DNA of 11,540 bases from CAYGUK01 sp964352985 (GCA_964352985.1 CAYGUK010000117.1:1-11540), one strand, 5' to 3'; counted from the stretch's first letter, positions 1-8,225 are shown. Translations and numbers: made by a program. The notes: a model not told the origin generated them from the letters alone.

Positions 1-157
1 TTGATAATGCGGCAGGATGTTTTTTCTTTTTGTGATTAGCATCATTCACTGACGCTTGCTGCTGCCAGCGATAATAGGTTGGCCTTGGTAAACCTAAACA
101 ATGACAAGCTGAGCTAACATTAGCAAGCTCAGCCAGTTTGGTGGTTGCTATCATCAT
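1..157 (-). CDS. IS3-type transposase OrfB, N-terminal part (runs off window)
   Basis: This is the start of the second open reading frame of an IS3-type element, whose full product would be the DDE catalytic subunit of the transposase. Only the first 52 codons are inside the window. They read MMIATTKLAELANVSSACHC followed by LGLPRPTYYRWQQQ, the small helix-turn-helix seen at the start of many OrfB proteins. The catalytic DDE core is outside, so integrity cannot be judged. The ATG overlaps the TGA stop of orfA in an ATGA junction, with orfB one base back relative to orfA. This fits translational coupling or the programmed -1 frameshift known for IS3 elements. I see no long A-run at the junction, so coupling seems the likelier route. 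Confidence 0.75.
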   Translation of the reverse strand, partial: MMIATTKLAELANVSSACHCLGLPRPTYYRWQQQASVNDANHKKKKHPAALS

Positions 158-645
158 TTGCTCTCGTTCTTCTCGTCTGTTGGGAGAGTGATGCCAAATA
201 TCTGTGAGACTTTTTTTTGAATATCAATAATCACTTCTGCTTGATTAAGCTTTGCTTTCAATCTAGCATTTTCTTTTTCAAGTTGACGCAGTTTTTCTTG
301 TTCAGGCGTTAATTGTTTTTTACGACCGCGAGATTTACCCAGTGCTGTTAGTGCGCCCAATTCTCGTTGTCTTCGCCAATCCGTAATTTGTGAGCTATAT
401 AAACCTTCTCGTCGTAATATCGCACCTTTTTCACCGGGTACCGTTGTATTATCTAACTCATCAAGTATACGAAGTTTAAATTTCGCCGTGATATTACGAC
501 GTTTTTTATTATTAATCATTGCTTCAGGATCAGGCATTTCAACTTGCGCGCTAGCCAACTTATCGGTTACTTCGGTCGGCCTACGGCCTTCCTCAGTAAC
601 CGATAAGTTGACCTTTGTAGTTCGTTGCTTGTTTGTATTTGTCAT
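154..645 (-). CDS. IS3-type transposase OrfA (helix-turn-helix/leucine zipper)
   Basis: OrfA is the DNA-binding and dimerisation subunit of an IS3-type transposase. Counting from an upstream GTG at 666, residues 55-103 form the helix-turn-helix (KKRRNITAKFKLRILDEL, then REGLYSSQITDWRRQRELG). Residues 119-150 form a charged coiled coil or leucine zipper (EKLRQLEKENARLKAKL), and the chain ends IIDIQKKVSQIFGI, a usual OrfA tail. I prefer the ATG at 645, which has GAGA upstream, over the GTG at 666, which has no convincing ribosome binding site. The region between start and helix-turn-helix is unusual: residues 20-37 are encoded almost exactly by a 55-bp palindrome, listed separately. The frame is intact across it. 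G+C looks higher than in the NRPS operon, as expected for mobile DNA. Confidence 0.8.
   Translation of the reverse strand: MTNTNKQRTTKVNLSVTEEGRRPTEVTDKLASAQVEMPDPEAMINNKKRRNITAKFKLRILDELDNTTVPGEKGAILRREGLYSSQITDWRRQRELGALTALGKSRGRKKQLTPEQEKLRQLEKENARLKAKLNQAEVIIDIQKKVSQIFGITLPTDEKNESK
556..610. repeat. 55-bp palindromic repeat, in frame within orfA
   Basis: Two perfect 15-base arms, CAACTTATCGGTTAC (556-570) and GTAACCGATAAGTTG (596-610), flank a 25-base centre that is itself mostly self-complementary (GGCC at 578-581 against GGCC at 585-588, GG at 574-575 against CC at 591-592). The whole forms a long hairpin on either strand. It encodes residues 20-37 of OrfA without breaking the frame and stops pairing at its edges. 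The position lies between the N-terminus and the helix-turn-helix, where OrfA proteins vary. It looks like an inserted palindromic repeat comparable in style to the Rickettsia palindromic elements, but I do not recognise the family. Confidence 0.7.
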
Positions 646-666
646 TGATTTTCTCGATGCCGCCAC

Positions 667-682
667 TCGTTAATTTTAACGA
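667..682. repeat. short inverted repeat in the IS leader
   Basis: TCGTTAA (667-673) and TTAACGA (676-682) are perfect complements with a 2-base loop, just upstream of orfA. On the plus strand the stem is followed by TCTTTTTG, so it could act as a weak terminator for transcripts entering the element's non-coding strand. On the minus strand it lies in the orfA leader. The stem is AT-rich and function is uncertain. Confidence 0.35.
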
Positions 683-721
683 TCTTTTTGTCTCATTGAT
701 ATTGGCACAGAGGGCTATGTT

Positions 722-738
722 CTCAATTCAAAATTGAG
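722..738 (+). promoter_or_regulatory. hairpin covering the ribosome binding site of the tnpA remnant
   Basis: CTCAATT (722-728) and AATTGAG (732-738) are perfect complements around a 3-base loop. The right arm overlaps the GAGGA ribosome binding site at 736-740, ten bases before the ATG at 750. Folding would hide the site and lower translation, a strategy several insertion sequences use to limit transposase production. This is inferred from sequence only. Confidence 0.4.
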
Positions 739-749
739 GAAAATACAAA

Positions 750-932
750 ATGGAAGAAACAACTTATCAACAAAAACTTGACGAGAAAAAAAATTACTGG
801 CAAACCCATCTAAAGCAATGGCAACAAGAAAAAATCACAGCGGCATCCTACTGCAAACAACACGATTTGAACATTCATCAATTTAAATATTATCAATATC
901 AGTTAATGCGTATATTATTGACTAGGCATTGA
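750..932 (+). pseudogene. tnpA: IS66-type accessory protein TnpA, truncated
   Basis: The 60-residue product resembles the N-terminal helix-turn-helix of the IS66 accessory protein TnpA. It has the hallmark layout YWQTHLKQWQQEKITAASYC followed by KQHDLNIHQFKYYQYQL, corresponding to the usual W...W...S...FC..H.L....F.YW pattern. TnpA is usually about 100 residues or more, and here the recognisable part stops near residue 52 and ends in an unrelated tail (MRILLTRH). TnpB and TnpC, which follow in an intact IS66 element, are absent: the NRPS gene lies only 270 bases downstream on the other strand. It has a good ribosome binding site (GAGGA, 736-740). I read it as a decayed remnant. A small solo helix-turn-helix protein is the less likely alternative. 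Confidence 0.6.
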
Positions 933-1077
933 TTATCAGAGAACCATCTCATAATCGGTGACAGGAGGCCAATACAAAAATTTTTTTTAGTAGCATTTTC
1001 ACATTCTGAAATTATTAATTGTATAAGTTTAATTGTGTCGACTTAGAATAGTATGTTTAATAATATTAAAAGGAATA

Positions 1078-1104
1078 ATGAGCAATGCGTTTACTAACGT
1101 TTAG
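1078..1104 (+). pseudogene. orphan gene start: 8-codon frame with strong RBS
   Basis: AAAAGGA (1068-1074) lies three bases before ATG at 1078. The frame reads MSNAFTNV and then stops at 1102-1104. Such a good ribosome binding site on so short a frame suggests the first codons of a gene cut off by rearrangement, or a leader peptide, or chance. The motif ATTAAAAGGAA followed by TAAT also occurs near the right edge of the window (about 11520-11535), but with different context. Confidence 0.2.
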
Positions 1105-1113
1105 ATTTTTTTC

Positions 1114-1165
1114 AACTTGGCTGTCCGTTGAAACGGGGGTACTTCACAAGTTAACTTTCCAAGTT
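1114..1165. repeat. inverted repeat, possible solo IS end
   Basis: AACTTGG (1114-1120) and CCAAGTT (1159-1165) are perfect inverted arms. Between them lies a second small stem, CCGTT (1125-1129) with AACGG (1132-1136). Read on the minus strand from 1146 the sequence begins TGAAGTACCCCCGTTTCAAC and continues GGACAG, which resembles the ends of some IS3-family elements (TG start, C-run, GTTT, GGACA). It lies just downstream of the synthetase stop codon, but the U-run needed for an intrinsic terminator on that strand is missing: an A-run follows instead. Confidence 0.35.
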
Positions 1166-1202
1166 TAGATAGAAAATATTCTATTCACTATCTTTGATTA
1201 TG

Positions 1203-4200
1203 TTAAACTAGATTCGCAGTATGAACTAGAGATCTAATCGTTTCAACAATCAATTTATTATCAAGGATTGAAAAATGATCATCATTGAGTTCATTAATCA
1301 CCAAATTAGATATATAATTGCGCCACCCATTATCTTTTCCAGTTTCCAAATTAATATATTCAGGAAATGGCTTCTTTGCTTTAAATAAAGTAGTATTTAT
1401 ATCAGAATTGTTTGGAATATATGAGGCAGCGATATTTATATCATTAATTATATATTTAGTCCATTTTTTAATGAAAAATTCCTCTGTGACTCTATTATGA
1501 AATTTATTTTTCACATCATTAATTAATTTTACTCCTACATTTTTTAAAAGTTTCGATAGTTCAATAGGTAATGCACTTAGAACATAAGAATCAATTAATA
1601 ATACTGATTGAATTTTATAATTCAGCTTCATGAGTTCATTAGCTAGTTCATAGGCTAATACGCCACCTAACGACCAACCACCAATAATAATTTCTTGTGG
1701 TTCGACTTTAGCAGTTATATAGCTCAAATAAAGTTTCACTAGATCTTTAACATTTTCTACAATTATTGAATTATTATTATATAAATTATAAGCATCAATA
1801 GAATAAAATGTAACGTCAGATTTAAGCTTATTAGCTAAATCAATATAATATTCAGATCCAGCGAAGCAGGGATGAATAAAAATTAATGGCTTGAGATTGT
1901 TATTAGTAAGTTTGATCATGGGATTATATAGTTTATCTGCGTCAAAATGATCACTTTTGAGGTTATTTAACTGTTCTCTAATAGTTGGAAACTGATAAAC
2001 CCATGTTACAGTTACATTTGTACCAAACTGATTATTAATTTCCAATGCCGCATTTAATGCATTTAAAGAATCTGAACCAAATTCAAATAAATTTTCGTCT
2101 ATGGATAATTCATTATTATCTAATTCATTTTTCCATATATTCGTTAATTGACTAACAATTGGATCACCCTTCTCAAGTATACATGAATATTCTTTTTCTT
2201 TTTCTACTTTCTTTATAAGTAAGTTACGATCAACTTTATTATTTTCACCCATTGGAAATGAATCTAAAGTTATAATTTTATTTGGGATCATATAACTAGG
2301 AACTTCATTAGATAAATATTTAACAATATTATTTTTGGCTATATTTTTATTTGGAGTTTTTAAAAAGGCAACAATCAGTTTTTTTGAATCAAGTGTAACT
2401 AATGAAACTATTACATCTAATATGTCTGGATGTTTAAGTAATATTGCTTCAATTTCACCAAGCTCAATACGATGCCCATTTAATTTTATTTGATTATCTA
2501 TTCTACCCAATATTTCAATATCTCCATTATTGAGTAGTCGTCCCAAATCACCAGTACGATATAAAACACAACCTAAATTTTTATTATAAATAAATGATTC
2601 CTTTGTTCGCTCATTATCTAAATAATACTCTTTAGCAAGACCTGCTCCTCCGATGAAAATTTCTCCATTTACATTAAAGTTACAAGGAATACCATTTTTA
2701 TCTAACACATATAATTTTTGATTAGGCAATGCCCTTCCATAAGGAACTTTTTTGCTTAAAGTAATTTTCTTGTCAATCTTATAGAAAACAGACCAAATGG
2801 ATACTTCGGTAGCTCCGCCAAGACTATATAAATCAATATTAGGGAATAGTCTCATAATTCTTGACACTAATCTGGGAGAAATGAGATCTCCACTTAACAT
2901 AATTATTCTTAATGATTTCGAAATTTGATTTATAATTCGATCAAATTGAGTCTCAAGATAGGTTATAAACATTTCCATTAAAGCGGGAACAGAATTCCAG
3001 ATAGAAATATTATTTTCAATAATTAATTCAGTCCAATAGACGGGGTCATTTACTCTTGTATTATCAGGTAAAACAATTGTTCCTCCTGCTAATAATAGTC
3101 CAAAAATATCATATATTGCCAAATCAAAAGATAATTGAGAAATAGACAAAATATTATCATGGGAATTAATATTAAATAGATGATTAATTGATTCAATTGT
3201 ATTACAAACAGCCGCATGTGAAAGCAATATTCCTTTGGGTATCCCAGTTGTACCAGAAGTATAAATTATATAAGCATCTTCAGTATCATTATTGGTTAAT
3301 TGATTCTCAAGTTGATCTCTAAATATGACTGATTCTATAAAATAAATTGTATGACTTTGATGATCTATATTTAAATTATCAAATATTTCTTTTGTAGTAA
3401 TAATATATTTCACCTTGGCAGAAGTTAAAATCGCATTTATTCGATTTGCTGGCCATGATGTAGATAATGGTAAGAAAGTATTATTTGCCATTAAAGTTGC
3501 AATTACAGACATTATCTGAAATGGTGTTTTATCTAAAAGAATTGCAATTACAGTTTTATTAATGTTAGAGGAATTTAGATGAGCAACAATTGTTAACGAT
3601 TGCTGATATAAATCCTTATAAGTTAATACCGTATTCGCTGACTTTAGAGCAACTTCATCTTGTAACTTATCTACATTTGTTAAAAATAAATTTTCAAGTC
3701 GAGCATGCTGAATATTTAAATACATTGAATTTGTATAATTATCTATTACATCGGTCAATCCTCGAGATAACATATTAATATTAACTTTTTCATCCCAATT
3801 AGCATTTATAATTTGGTCAATAAAATCAAGATACATATTATGCATCTTAGATATTATTCCATCTTCAAATAAACCATCCACATAATCCCATTTAATCAGT
3901 AATTGATTTTCTTTTTCAATCAATTGACAATCCAACCAGACATGAGGCGTTTTTGTCATATATTGTGTTAACTCGATGAAATTATTATCGAACAAATCAG
4001 TACTGAAAACGTTACTTAAGCTCAATAAACTTGTAAAAACTACTGGAGCTATATTCGATACACTTGAATAGTTTTTCAATATTGATCTTTGTAAATCACT
4101 ACCGGATATAGAGTTATGCGCTAAATCATCGTTAACTGCTGTTTGAAATTTCTCGAGGATCTGTATAAGTGTATAATTACCTTTATAGTTATCAGATATA

Positions 4201-7200
4201 AATAAGTATAAAAGTGACTTAGTAAAATCACCTATTATTTTTTCAATATTCTCAATAAAATGCGGTCTATTAAATAAAGTCATATTAATAATAAAACTTT
4301 TATTTGATGACCATGACTCAATTAGTAAATTAAATAAATAAAACAACATAACACTTGGTAGTACATTATGTCGCAAAGACTTTTTTTTAAGTGACGTCCA
4401 TTTCTTTGCATCAACATATGATTCAATGGTTAAAAACTCAGGTTTCATAATACTTAAATAATTTTGACTAAGCGGTAAGCAAGGTCCTTGATAATTTTCT
4501 AATGACTTCTTCTGCCAATAAGAATAGGTTTTTTCAATAAGATTAACAGAATTGTAATTCTGACTCATTAAACATGCATCATAAAATGTTGGGGAAAGAG
4601 GCTCCACTTTTTTATTTTTATTTGTATAATAATAAGACCAATCTCGAAAGAAATTTACTAAACTTAACCCATCAAAAAATATACAATCAACACAAAATAT
4701 CAAAGCAAAACAATCATTATATTTTATTAACTTAATATCAAAATAAGGCCACTCTCTTAAATTTCGTAACTTATTAAACAAATTTCTAAATTGACTATCC
4801 CTATATAAAACTGATTTATTATCATCATAATTACCATGATACTCGAAAATATCAATTGTATAGCGTAATTTCTTTTCAATCACACGTTGAAGATTATTTT
4901 CGGTTAATCTAGCTTTGAGCATGGGATGTCTTATTAAGAGCTTGTTAAAAGAATCTTGGATCAGCTCAATATCTAATGACTTTTTAAATCTTGTCATCAT
5001 GCAAAAAGTTGTAGAGATCCCACCTAAGTGTTGATTTTCATACCGACCAACCAAATATGCTTTTTGGATTGTTGTTAGAGGAAATGATTTATACTGATTT
5101 GCTTTCATATAAGTATAATTCATTTCTTTATTTGCATTCTCTTGCTTTCGATTTATCTGTGATATCAATTTATAAATTGACTTTGTCCTATATATTTCGA
5201 TTGGATTAATCGAAATACTCAATATCGAAAAAATGTTAGTTGATATTTGAAAAGCTATAAATGAATTACCACCAGCCTCAACAAACCCGATATGCAAGTT
5301 CTCGTTTCTACAAATTGATAATGCCTTGCATATTATTTCACTTACTTTACATCCTTTTGAGTTAGTTTCATATTCATTTACAGCATTAACTTCACTATTT
5401 AGTGCTATTAATCTATTATAATCAATCTTGCCATTTACTGTTGTAATCAATTCTTTAAAAATAATAATTTTTTCTGGAATCATATAGTCAGGTATTTTCT
5501 TTTTTAAATATTTTTTTATATTAATTACATTTACATCATCACTATTTACTTGGCATATTACAGTTAAGCTACTATTATTTATTATTAGGTAACAGTTAAC
5601 AATACCCGGAATATTTTTTATTTGATTTTCAATAAAAACAGCATCAATCCGAAATCCGTGGTGAATGAAACATCTATCATTCCTTGATAAATAAACAATG
5701 TCTCCATTTTCTGACCAAAATCCGGTATCTCCACTTCGATAGCAAACCTTACTAAAAAATGGTTGATCATTTAGTTTTATAAATGAGTTTTCTGTTAAAT
5801 TTCTATCATCATAACCTGAGCTTAATGTATATCCTCCTATGAACAATTCTCCTTTAACTCCTGGTAATACCACATTAAGATATTGATCTAATATCAAAAT
5901 AAATGTGCTAGGTAATGGTCTTCCTATGTTATTAATGTCATGATTTATATGATCTGGGATTAGATAAAACGTACAATGAATTGTTGTTTCTGTTATTCCA
6001 TACATATTAATAAATTGTGTAGTAGCACAAACTTTTTTTCTCCAATTTTCAATAGGCTTATACTTTACTTTCTCGCCTCCAAAGATTAAATATTTTATAT
6101 TTGATAATATTGTTGCGTTTGTTGAATTAACAGCATTTTCTAAAATTTCAAATGCACTTGGTGTTTGATTTAATATTGTAATGTTATATTGAGCTATCGT
6201 TTTTATAAGTTTGACTGAGTCCTTTCTTATTTCATCATCCACTATATGTAAACATCCACCAGCGTAAAGTGCTGCAAATATTTCCCAAATTGAAAAATCA
6301 AATGACAATGAATGCAATAAAATCCAATTATCAGATGATGATATCTCAAATAGAGATAGTGATTGACTAATTAACTCAGATAGACTTTTATGTGATACTT
6401 TAACACCTTTTGGATTTCCTGTAGTCCCAGACGTATAAATAATATAAGCCAAATCTGCATTGTTATGTTCTTCAATTATATTTTTATTATTAATAGTTAA
6501 TACTATTTCTTCAAGTATATTAATATCTATAAAAATTTCATTGTTGCCATTACCACTTTTATTTAGGCCATTATCAATAATTAGCCATGAAGCAGATGAC
6601 TTTATAATTATATTTTCTTTATAAGAATTTGGATAAGCAGGATCAAGAGGTAAATATATAGCATTTAACTTCAGCAAGCTCAATGCTATTAAAATGGAAA
6701 GATATTTATTCTCAACACTAACAATCACTACTTGCTGCTTTTTAACTCCTTCCTTTAATAAAAACAATGATAGTTTGTTAGTAATAATATCCAACTCATT
6801 ATAACTCAGAATGGTATTCTTATATCTTATTGCACTTTTATTATTTAAATGAATTAAATTGTCCCTAAAAATTTTTTCGAGTAGCTTTGTTTTATTTGAA
6901 CCTTGAATATTATATAAGTTAGCATATCTTTGATATATATTATTTCTAAGGTTTGAAGATAATAGTTTTCTTTCATAATTTTTCTTGGTTGGCTGTAACA
7001 AGATGTCAGATAATAGTCTTAAATATAGCTTAATAAACAAATTTATTCTTTGTTGATCAAAGCAATTTAAGAAGCTAAAATCCATAACATAAATATCACT
7101 ATTAAAATTTGAAACCTCAACATGTATCGCTTCATCTTCATACTTTTGTCTAACATATTCAACATGTGATTTACATTTAAAAAGATTTTCATCAAACGTC

Positions 7201-8222
7201 ACATTTACAAAATTAAACAAAACATCATACAATCTAGATTTCCCTCTGCCTAACTTTCCAACATTCTTTATTGCAGTGTAATTAGCATTATAAGTTTTGT
7301 TGAATAATGCAAAAAAATCATCATTTTTTTCTGGGATAATCTGACATGAATATGTTGTTACAAACTGACCAATACAATGTTTTTCAAATTCATTTTTTCT
7401 ATTATGATAGGTGCCCGCAATGTTTATAGTTTTTTCATTGAAAATCAAGTGAAAAAAAAGTGATATTGTTGCCATGAAAAAATTGGATAAAAACTTCTCC
7501 TTACCCATATTTAAATCATTTTTGCATGATAAATTTAATATTCTATTTAAAGTGTTTTTATTCAGGTGAATATATTTAAAAATCCGTTGTTCATATCTTG
7601 AATCTTCTTTATAATTGTTTGTGAAGTATTCAAACGGAAATGCTGAAGAACAGAACATTTCATTATCATTTTCAAACTGCACTTCATAAACACTCGGCTT
7701 GGTATTCGAATAGTTTATACTTTCAATATTATCCTCTTTGTTTTCATAGTTTTTGTCAAAATATAGAGTATTATATTTATCATTAATTTTATTTAGTAGT
7801 AATTTCACACCTGCACCATCGATTATTAAATGATGAAAGACTAGAAGTAGATAAAACTTTTCGGTCGATTGTTTTATCAATTCTATTGTATAAAGCCTTT
7901 CATTATAATCGAAAATATTTTCACTAGATTGAGTTAAATATTGTTTTTTAATGGTTAAATCGGAAAAATCCAATTCTTTTATCTGAAGGTGAAAATTCAT
8001 CTTATTATTTTCAATAAAAATCACCTCATTATCTGTGTAATGTAAAATTTGATTTAATGTTTTATTTTGATTAACAATGAAATCAACAGAATGAATGAAT
8101 TTTTCAAGATCTAAATTTCCTTCTAAGGTTAATAACCAAGCATGATTATAAAGTGGGACTGTAGGTCTCATGCTTTGTCTAACCCACATATAAAATTGTT
8201 CTTTCGTTAAATTAGTTTTCAT
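1203..8222 (-). CDS. Two-module nonribosomal peptide synthetase, C-A(Thr)-T-Cy-A(Cys)-T-TE
   Basis: This synthetase is predicted to join threonine and cysteine and cyclise the cysteine to a thiazoline. Condensation domain (1-430): HHLIIDG at 130-136. Adenylation domain 1 (445-940): YTSGTTG at 596; pocket residues D642 F643 W646 N685 I713 G715 M740 I748 H749 K932, the threonine code DFWNIGMVHK with one V-to-I change. Carrier 1 (955-1022): GGNS, Ser987. Heterocyclisation domain (1045-1480): D1179, D1184, S1187 form DxxxxDxxS; also TLFNRP, GDFT, PVVFTS, TPHVWLD. Adenylation domain 2 (1505-2005): pocket DLYNMSLIWK, the cysteine code, with LGGATE as in HMWP2/PchE. Carrier 2 (2018-2085): GSDS, Ser2052. 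Thioesterase (2110-2330): Ser2184 in GWSLG, likely D2211 and H2316. Motif A8 of domain 1 is degenerate. The start lies 3 nt after the upstream stop, without a clear ribosome binding site, so translation is probably coupled. No loading module precedes the condensation domain. Domain calls are firm; the product is inferred. Confidence 0.95.
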   Translation of the reverse strand: MKTNLTKEQFYMWVRQSMRPTVPLYNHAWLLTLEGNLDLEKFIHSVDFIVNQNKTLNQILHYTDNEVIFIENNKMNFHLQIKELDFSDLTIKKQYLTQSSENIFDYNERLYTIELIKQSTEKFYLLLVFHHLIIDGAGVKLLLNKINDKYNTLYFDKNYENKEDNIESINYSNTKPSVYEVQFENDNEMFCSSAFPFEYFTNNYKEDSRYEQRIFKYIHLNKNTLNRILNLSCKNDLNMGKEKFLSNFFMATISLFFHLIFNEKTINIAGTYHNRKNEFEKHCIGQFVTTYSCQIIPEKNDDFFALFNKTYNANYTAIKNVGKLGRGKSRLYDVLFNFVNVTFDENLFKCKSHVEYVRQKYEDEAIHVEVSNFNSDIYVMDFSFLNCFDQQRINLFIKLYLRLLSDILLQPTKKNYERKLLSSNLRNNIYQRYANLYNIQGSNKTKLLEKIFRDNLIHLNNKSAIRYKNTILSYNELDIITNKLSLFLLKEGVKKQQVVIVSVENKYLSILIALSLLKLNAIYLPLDPAYPNSYKENIIIKSSASWLIIDNGLNKSGNGNNEIFIDINILEEIVLTINNKNIIEEHNNADLAYIIYTSGTTGNPKGVKVSHKSLSELISQSLSLFEISSSDNWILLHSLSFDFSIWEIFAALYAGGCLHIVDDEIRKDSVKLIKTIAQYNITILNQTPSAFEILENAVNSTNATILSNIKYLIFGGEKVKYKPIENWRKKVCATTQFINMYGITETTIHCTFYLIPDHINHDINNIGRPLPSTFILILDQYLNVVLPGVKGELFIGGYTLSSGYDDRNLTENSFIKLNDQPFFSKVCYRSGDTGFWSENGDIVYLSRNDRCFIHHGFRIDAVFIENQIKNIPGIVNCYLIINNSSLTVICQVNSDDVNVINIKKYLKKKIPDYMIPEKIIIFKELITTVNGKIDYNRLIALNSEVNAVNEYETNSKGCKVSEIICKALSICRNENLHIGFVEAGGNSFIAFQISTNIFSILSISINPIEIYRTKSIYKLISQINRKQENANKEMNYTYMKANQYKSFPLTTIQKAYLVGRYENQHLGGISTTFCMMTRFKKSLDIELIQDSFNKLLIRHPMLKARLTENNLQRVIEKKLRYTIDIFEYHGNYDDNKSVLYRDSQFRNLFNKLRNLREWPYFDIKLIKYNDCFALIFCVDCIFFDGLSLVNFFRDWSYYYTNKNKKVEPLSPTFYDACLMSQNYNSVNLIEKTYSYWQKKSLENYQGPCLPLSQNYLSIMKPEFLTIESYVDAKKWTSLKKKSLRHNVLPSVMLFYLFNLLIESWSSNKSFIINMTLFNRPHFIENIEKIIGDFTKSLLYLFISDNYKGNYTLIQILEKFQTAVNDDLAHNSISGSDLQRSILKNYSSVSNIAPVVFTSLLSLSNVFSTDLFDNNFIELTQYMTKTPHVWLDCQLIEKENQLLIKWDYVDGLFEDGIISKMHNMYLDFIDQIINANWDEKVNINMLSRGLTDVIDNYTNSMYLNIQHARLENLFLTNVDKLQDEVALKSANTVLTYKDLYQQSLTIVAHLNSSNINKTVIAILLDKTPFQIMSVIATLMANNTFLPLSTSWPANRINAILTSAKVKYIITTKEIFDNLNIDHQSHTIYFIESVIFRDQLENQLTNNDTEDAYIIYTSGTTGIPKGILLSHAAVCNTIESINHLFNINSHDNILSISQLSFDLAIYDIFGLLLAGGTIVLPDNTRVNDPVYWTELIIENNISIWNSVPALMEMFITYLETQFDRIINQISKSLRIIMLSGDLISPRLVSRIMRLFPNIDLYSLGGATEVSIWSVFYKIDKKITLSKKVPYGRALPNQKLYVLDKNGIPCNFNVNGEIFIGGAGLAKEYYLDNERTKESFIYNKNLGCVLYRTGDLGRLLNNGDIEILGRIDNQIKLNGHRIELGEIEAILLKHPDILDVIVSLVTLDSKKLIVAFLKTPNKNIAKNNIVKYLSNEVPSYMIPNKIITLDSFPMGENNKVDRNLLIKKVEKEKEYSCILEKGDPIVSQLTNIWKNELDNNELSIDENLFEFGSDSLNALNAALEINNQFGTNVTVTWVYQFPTIREQLNNLKSDHFDADKLYNPMIKLTNNNLKPLIFIHPCFAGSEYYIDLANKLKSDVTFYSIDAYNLYNNNSIIVENVKDLVKLYLSYITAKVEPQEIIIGGWSLGGVLAYELANELMKLNYKIQSVLLIDSYVLSALPIELSKLLKNVGVKLINDVKNKFHNRVTEEFFIKKWTKYIINDINIAASYIPNNSDINTTLFKAKKPFPEYINLETGKDNGWRNYISNLVINELNDDHFSILDNKLIVETIRSLVHTANLV

Positions 8223-8225
8223 ACA

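Larger units (their letters stand above)
1..709 (-). mobile_element. IS3-type insertion sequence, orfA-side end
   Basis: The coupled orfA and orfB genes define an IS3-type element running leftward out of the window. The proposed outer end is at 709: read on the minus strand the sequence starts TGTGCCAATATCAATGAGAC, with the TG expected at IS3-family ends, about 40-65 bases before orfA. The opposite end is not in the window, so neither the inverted-repeat pair nor the target duplication could be checked. The element type is well supported and the exact end is a guess. Confidence 0.5.
933..1202. other. intergenic remnant region without an intact gene
   Basis: This stretch separates the tnpA remnant from the stop codon of the synthetase. 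It contains an orphan ribosome binding site and 8-codon frame (1068-1104), an inverted repeat (1114-1165) and a small AT-only hairpin (ATAGAA 1169-1174 with TTCTAT 1179-1184). No hairpin followed by a U-run is visible on the minus strand, so I cannot point to a terminator for the synthetase operon. The mixture fits a site battered by insertion and deletion. Confidence 0.5.

Noticed and set aside
488..673. Plus-strand 61-codon frame opposite orfA
   Set aside because: It is created by the palindrome being open in both directions; the minus-strand frame is a recognisable OrfA.
1169..1184. ATAGAA/TTCTAT hairpin after the synthetase stop as a terminator
   Set aside because: Six A/T-rich pairs without a following U-run on the minus strand.
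1318..3778. Short plus-strand frames inside the synthetase gene (near 1318-1500 and 3590-3778)
   Set aside because: They lie opposite the strongly conserved thioesterase and the adenylation-2/heterocyclisation coding regions, have no ribosome binding sites and no family resemblance.
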